Below, in pieces: positions 40,001-64,000 of a stretch of 64,000 nt of DNA (within the stretch, counting starts at the first letter, position 1; each line of letters begins with the position of its first letter). The translations under genes and the position numbers were made by a program. The stretch lies in contig OX463778.1 of the NCBI GenBank assembly GCA_949825025.1, forward strand, positions 43,564,646 to 43,628,645, given 5' to 3'. The notes under the pieces are model-generated. The model saw only the letters and a program-made list of their open reading frames with translations. It ran no database searches and was not told the DNA's origin. The stretch comes from Siphlonurus alternatus. Lineage: Eukaryota; Arthropoda; Insecta; Ephemeroptera; Siphlonuridae.

Positions 40001-42778
40001 TTACAATAGCGGTGGTGGCGGCGGGGGTAAAATTGAAGATGGGACAGACGCTAAAGACGGTCCCTGTGGTGTGGGTGGGGGTGTTTCTTGAGAGAAGTTT
40101 GGTGAAGGCGTTTCGTCGCGAGCTGGCGGTGATTCTTGTCTTAACAGCGGCGGAGGAATCCCTAAATCCAGGAGGAGAGGAGTCGGGGAATCGTGAGCCG
40201 GGGGTGGCAGCAAGTCTGGAGATTGCTGCCGTGGCAGCAGGTCAGGAGACTGCTGCCGTGGCGGGGTCGAGTGTACGGCTACAGGAGGAGGAATCGCAAA
40301 TCCTGGCGAATCCACTCTGTGTTGAGCGACTGAAATATCAAATGTAGGCGAAGGTGTTTCTTGCCTAGGGGGTGGAATATCGAAAGACGGTGGTGGAATT
40401 TCTATATCTGGAGATTCTGGGGGTAGAGGCGGAAACATTTCTTGTGGTGCAGACTCCATGTACAACGGCACAATATCTCTCTCAGATTCCAATGAGAGAG
40501 GTGGTGGACTAAACTGCTTTGCTCTAGCTGTTTCTGCGCCTTCTGGTGTTGGGCTCCTCAGACTTGGCAGAGGTGGTGATGCTTTCTGCGGCGGCGTGAT
40601 CTCGGAGCAAGGTGACGGTGAAGATGACTCTTCATGCAACAATGGAGGGGGAGACTCCTTGCCCAGAGACTGCGGGCTGTCCTCGCGAGGAGGCGGCTCG
40701 TCCAACACTGGCGATGGACTGTCTTGTCGTTGCGGAGACTGCGGTGGCGAAATCTCATCTTGTAAAGATGGTAATCGCTTAGGGGGAGACTGAATTACTG
40801 GAGGGGGTGAAAATTGTCGCATAACTGGAGGTGGACTCTCATATTTAGGAGGTAAAAATGATATTAAAGTTGGTGGTGATTCAACTCTAGGGGGAGTTGG
40901 GGTTTTCATTTTTAATGGAGGAGGGGGTGATTCTAGTCGAGGAGGAGTTGGGGTTTTTATTTTTAATGGAGGAGGGGGTGATTCTAGTCGAGGGGGTGTT
41001 GGGGTTTTTATTTTTAATGGAGGTGTTATTTGGCGTGGGGGTGGTGATTCGATTCTTGGGGGTGTAGGAGTATTTTGCTTTGGTGGTGGAGATTCAACCC
41101 TAGGTGGTGTGGGTGTCTTCATTTTCAACGGAGGTGGTGACTCAATTCGAGGAGGTGTCGGAGTTTTTGCTTTTGGTGAAGGAGATTCCTGCCGTGGTGG
41201 AGTAGGAGTCCTAACCTTTTGTGGCAACGTCACTTCTCGTGGAGGGGATTCTTGCCGTGGTGGGGTTGAAATTTTATGAACCGTTGGGGGTGGAGATTCT
41301 ATGAGTGGAGGAGTAGGCGACTTTGTAGCTAAAGTAAAATCTAAGGGTGACGATAGATCGATTCTTGCATAAGTAGTTGACTGTGGTGTAATTAAAATCG
41401 GTGATGGTGATTGTTGCCTTGGTGGGGTGGGACTTTTTGGTTTAGCTACAGGTGGAGGAGACACAGGGGGGGTAGGTGTCTTCTGCTTTGTTGGGGGTGG
41501 AGACTCAGGTTTTGGTGGTGTTGGTGTCCTGGTCTTTAATGGTAGTGGGGGAGGAGGTGAATCCTGGCGAGGCGGAGTTGGAGTTTTTTGTTTTGGGGGT
41601 GGAGACTGCAGCTTTGGAGGAGGTGAAAGAGGTTTTGGTGGAGGGGAGATCTCCCTCGGGGGAGTTGGAGTTTTTGCTTTAGGAGATGGTGTTGATTGAA
41701 CCGGTGAGGCATCAATAAATGTTGGTGATTTTGGTGATTTTATTTTTGGTGGTATAACTTCTGGAGGTGATCTCAGGTTCGAGGGTGGTTCCTGCCTCAT
41801 GAAAGAAGTGAAAGGTTGTCTCGGAGCAGTCAATGGCACTTGTTTCGATAGCGGTGGCATCTCGCACGGAGGCGAGGCGGCTGACTGCTTAGGGGGTAGG
41901 CTAGGTGGCGCTACAGGGCTAACCGGAGACACAACTCCAGGAGGCTTGCGTGGCATCACAGCTGGCTCTGTAGGACTCATCGCGAGTTTCGGGGGAGTAA
42001 ATTCTCGAGTCGGAGGGGTAGGTGATCGTTTCGACGAGGGAGTTGACCCCTGAGTTGAAGATGAAGGTAGAGTTTCGTCTTTCGGTGAGATACGATCTAA
42101 CTTTGGAGCAAGCGGATCTCGTTTGTAATCATCGCTTGTAGGTGATGCTAATTTATTAAACGGCTCATATCGTACAGGACTCTTAGCTTTAGGATCAACC
42201 GGGGGTATAGCACCCTGCTTTGGAGAGGGTGTCTTAAGGATGGATGTGGCTGCGTTTTTCAGAGGCAATGAGTCAACTTTAGGTTGATTTAATTTATGCC
42301 TCAGGGGAAGAGTTTCTTGAATAATAGGTTCAGGGTATCGAGTAAGGGTAGGTGCCTCGTGTCTTGGAGGTTCTCCATATTTGTCACCAGTCTTTTTCAA
42401 AATACCAGAGCTAGAAGGGGTAACTTGAGATGAAGATGGTAATGTGGCTTCAATCCCTTCTTGTGGGCTTTCAACTTTTGGTGACTTTTTGCTCGCAGCA
42501 GCAGAAGCAGGTTTCGTCTCTCGCGGGGAGGATGCTTTTTTGCCTGCTTGCTTGGCAGTGGATGGAACCTCAATTTTTGCAAGAGGGTTCTCATGAACGG
42601 AGGGAACCTCACGAGCAGGAGAGGTCTTCGACGCTCCTGGGGCCCCTGAGCGGGGCGAGGCGGGTTTGGAGGAGAGGATGGGGAGGGGGGCAGAGGGGGG
42701 CCCAGTGGCCCCCGCCGACGAGAAGACGCATCCCACGGCCCAGCAGCCACAACAGCCGAGGGGAGGCGCCTCCTCATC
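40001..42778 (-). CDS. Proline-rich C-terminal extension of otopetrin behind an in-frame TGA
   Basis: Directly after the otopetrin TGA (42781-42779) the same frame stays open for 925 codons in the same exon, to a stop at 40003-40001. It begins DEEAPPLGCCGCWAVGCVFS, with a cluster of cysteines, then a Ser/Pro/Lys region, then about 20 variants of KTPTPPR-ESPPP (mainly 40830-41680), and ends SILPPPPPPLL. It is disordered and proline-directed, with many PxxP and SP/TP sites, so SH3/WW-domain or kinase partners are plausible. The repeats keep their peptide while codons differ (for example AAA-ACC-CCA-ACT against AAG-ACA-CCC-ACA), which supports translation. The first in-frame ATG is 266 codons in (41980-41978), so it probably does not start on its own. 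Production would need TGA readthrough or a splice over the TGA. A separate unrecognised gene is the main alternative. Confidence 0.65.
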   Translation of the reverse strand, partial: DEEAPPLGCCGCWAVGCVFSSAGATGPPSAPLPILSSKPASPRSGAPGASKTSPAREVPSVHENPLAKIEVPSTAKQAGKKASSPRETKPASAAASKKSPKVESPQEGIEATLPSSSQVTPSSSGILKKTGDKYGEPPRHEAPTLTRYPEPIIQETLPLRHKLNQPKVDSLPLKNAATSILKTPSPKQGAIPPVDPKAKSPVRYEPFNKLASPTSDDYKRDPLAPKLDRISPKDETLPSSSTQGSTPSSKRSPTPPTREFTPPKLAMSPTEPAVMPRKPPGVVSPVSPVAPPSLPPKQSAASPPCEMPPLSKQVPLTAPRQPFTSFMRQEPPSNLRSPPEVIPPKIKSPKSPTFIDASPVQSTPSPKAKTPTPPREISPPPKPLSPPPKLQSPPPKQKTPTPPRQDSPPPPLPLKTRTPTPPKPESPPPTKQKTPTPPVSPPPVAKPKSPTPPRQQSPSPILITPQSTTYARIDLSSPLDFTLATKSPTPPLIESPPPTVHKISTPPRQESPPREVTLPQKVRTPTPPRQESPSPKAKTPTPPRIESPPPLKMKTPTPPRVESPPPKQNTPTPPRIESPPPRQITPPLKIKTPTPPRLESPPPPLKIKTPTPPRLESPPPPLKMKTPTPPRVESPPTLISFLPPKYESPPPVMRQFSPPPVIQSPPKRLPSLQDEISPPQSPQRQDSPSPVLDEPPPREDSPQSLGKESPPPLLHEESSSPSPCSEITPPQKASPPLPSLRSPTPEGAETARAKQFSPPPLSLESERDIVPLYMESAPQEMFPPLPPESPDIEIPPPSFDIPPPRQETPSPTFDISVAQHRVDSPGFAIPPPVAVHSTPPRQQSPDLLPRQQSPDLLPPPAHDSPTPLLLDLGIPPPLLRQESPPARDETPSPNFSQETPPPTPQGPSLASVPSSILPPPPPPLL

Positions 42779-62296
<19,518 letters not shown>

Positions 62297-64000
62297 CTGC
62301 ACGCAACTCCGGCAATAGGAAGCTCCCAGACCGAGCGGCGCTCCCCAGAATCGTATTATATTAAAGCCGTGAATACTTGACATTTCTATGACCCACCTAA
62401 CGTTACTTTAATCTACAATAATCATAAATGTAAATAGATTATAAAAGAAAGGTTTCGAAAACTTGTTGCCCCTGCATCACAACAATATAGGCAACCATTT
62501 AACCCTAGAGGAATATGAAGTTGCATATCTGTAAGTTAAGTATCGGTTTGGGACACCCCCCCTTTTTCATTATTTTTTTAACATATTGCAAAATAATAGC
62601 ATCATATCATATTTTTTTATTGAATACATTTTTAAAACCCAAGGGATTGTACTTCCTTTTTTTATTTATACAATATTTCAACAGGCTATTTTCATGCATA
62701 TAATATGCTCATTGTGTTCATCTATTTTTAGCATTATGTTATAAGCTATACGTGTATAAAAATAATAATATAAACTGTATCATACATATTGCAAAAAAGA
62801 GCATAATATTATTGCATGTGCACGGTGCATCATAGTTATATTTACAATAGAAAATATTTACAATAGAAAACGACAAAAAACATTTTTACATTATATATAT
62901 TGTATAAAATAATATTACAAAAGCAATACACAACAAAATATTAATTTATGTACAACACTGGTATATAATATAAAATGGTGTGGGTAAAATAATTATAGGG
63001 TTTATATACATAAAATATATAGAATATTTTAGTTAATTATATAGGGTTAATTACATCAGCGAGGTGATCAACCCCTCTCAGCGAGCGAGTCGTTCTGTCT
63101 CCAGCCTCCACCAATCACAATCTTCGATCTTTCTCGATCTGAAGTCTTGATTGGCTGGTAAAGCCGGGCTGGTTGCTTCAAATGCATGCAAATTGCATAC
63201 CAAAATTAATATAATAAGCAATAATAATAATGTAAATAAATATAAAATAATTATATTATTTTTTTTATAAAAATTAAATCAGCAAATTAATGAATAACAA
63301 AATATGCAAATATATATTACATGGCATGTATATGATAAAGCGGAATGCACGTGAAGCAAGCTGCACGGAATATAATACGCTACAATGGTCGCTCCAGCCT
63401 TGCGTGGGGACTAATAAGAAAATATATTTAAAGGACTAAGATCTAGAACATTGATTGGGGTAGGGCGGGATTCACAACAGATGCAGTTCAAAAACAATAA
63501 CAAACTTTTTTGTTTTGTATTATATGCATTTTTATTTGTAAACTTTTGAAATGTAGTAACTAGTAAGCATATTATAATATATGGTATAGATTCAAATTTT
63601 ATTTTTTAATTTTTTTAACTGTGTGTGTTTATCGAGTTCTTTGAATGTAAATGTAATGTTTTTTTATGTAAAATGCTTTTTTGTAACTAAAATTTTGAAA
63701 TATCATGTCAACAAACACATGAATAATAAATAAAAAATAATAACATTATTATTCATGATAAAAATCAAAACAAATACATTATACAGTACACTAAATATTG
63801 ATCGGATAATGGAATTACAGTATGCTATGAAACCGTACTATGTCATCTGATATTTTTGTAAATTTACACACGGTTAGTGAGGGAAAATATTTATACATGA
63901 AGCCAATTATTACAGAACTAACATTTTTAGCCCTGAAAAACTATATTAAATTTGATTATCAATTTGTGTGTAAAATAGCGTAAAAAAAGGCATCTAGTTG
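62297..64000. other. 5' flank or intron of the otopetrin long form
   Basis: AT-rich, with one GC-richer patch at 63050-63190 holding two opposed CCAAT boxes. No coding exon recognised up to the window's end. Confidence 0.5.
63111..63154. promoter_or_regulatory. Pair of opposed CCAAT boxes
   Basis: CCAATCA at 63111 and its mirror TGATTGG ending at 63154 frame a short AT-poor spacer. NF-Y-type pairs are common near TATA-less promoters, so this may mark an upstream otopetrin promoter. Confidence 0.3.

Overview
This window is arthropod nuclear DNA, most likely pancrustacean. The species is not determinable from the sequence; a malacostracan crustacean would fit the dense microsatellites. The evidence is spliced genes with GT-AG introns, GC-rich exons in AT-rich introns, long (TC)n, (AT)n and (TATAA)n tracts, a wengen-type TNF receptor, an arthropod Gly/His/Tyr-rich cuticle protein and an invertebrate otopetrin. 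There are no operons, CRISPR arrays or rRNA genes, and I found no convincing tRNA.

Layout, left to right. (1) 1379-1588 (+) is the last coding exon of carboxypeptidase Q; the rest of that gene lies off the left edge. (2) 3148-4050 (+) is a single-exon secreted cuticle-type protein with a TATA box and a probable intron in its 3' UTR. (3) 10436-27101 (+) is wengen in three phase-compatible exons giving 318 aa, with a 13 kb first intron that holds several GC-rich islands. (4) 28383-33311 (-) is cytoplasmic histidyl-tRNA synthetase in eight exons, 614 aa, tail-to-tail with wengen. (5) 33.3-39.8 kb is repeat-rich intergenic DNA with foldback MITEs and only weak hints of a small gene. (6) 42779-62296 (-) is an otopetrin proton channel with all 12 membrane segments, two alternative N-termini and a 925-codon proline-rich open frame directly behind its stop codon, in the same frame and the same exon.

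Two points stand out. First, histidyl-tRNA synthetase carries an eEF1B/CysRS-type GST-C-like domain on a phase 0-0 exon, where animal HisRS normally has a WHEP domain. This suggests docking to the eEF1B or multi-synthetase complex. Second, the otopetrin stop (TGA, 42781-42779) is followed by 925 in-frame sense codons, the first 266 without a Met. The repeats in that frame keep the same peptide while their codons drift, so it looks like a translated C-terminal extension reached by readthrough or by a splice that removes the TGA. Smaller observations include a tandem pair of RFX X-boxes in an otopetrin intron and at least four kinds of foldback element.

The genes are not functionally linked: lysosomal or secreted peptidase, cuticle, TNF signalling, translation and proton transport. 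Exon joins were made by reading splice sites and phases by eye; no transcript data were available.
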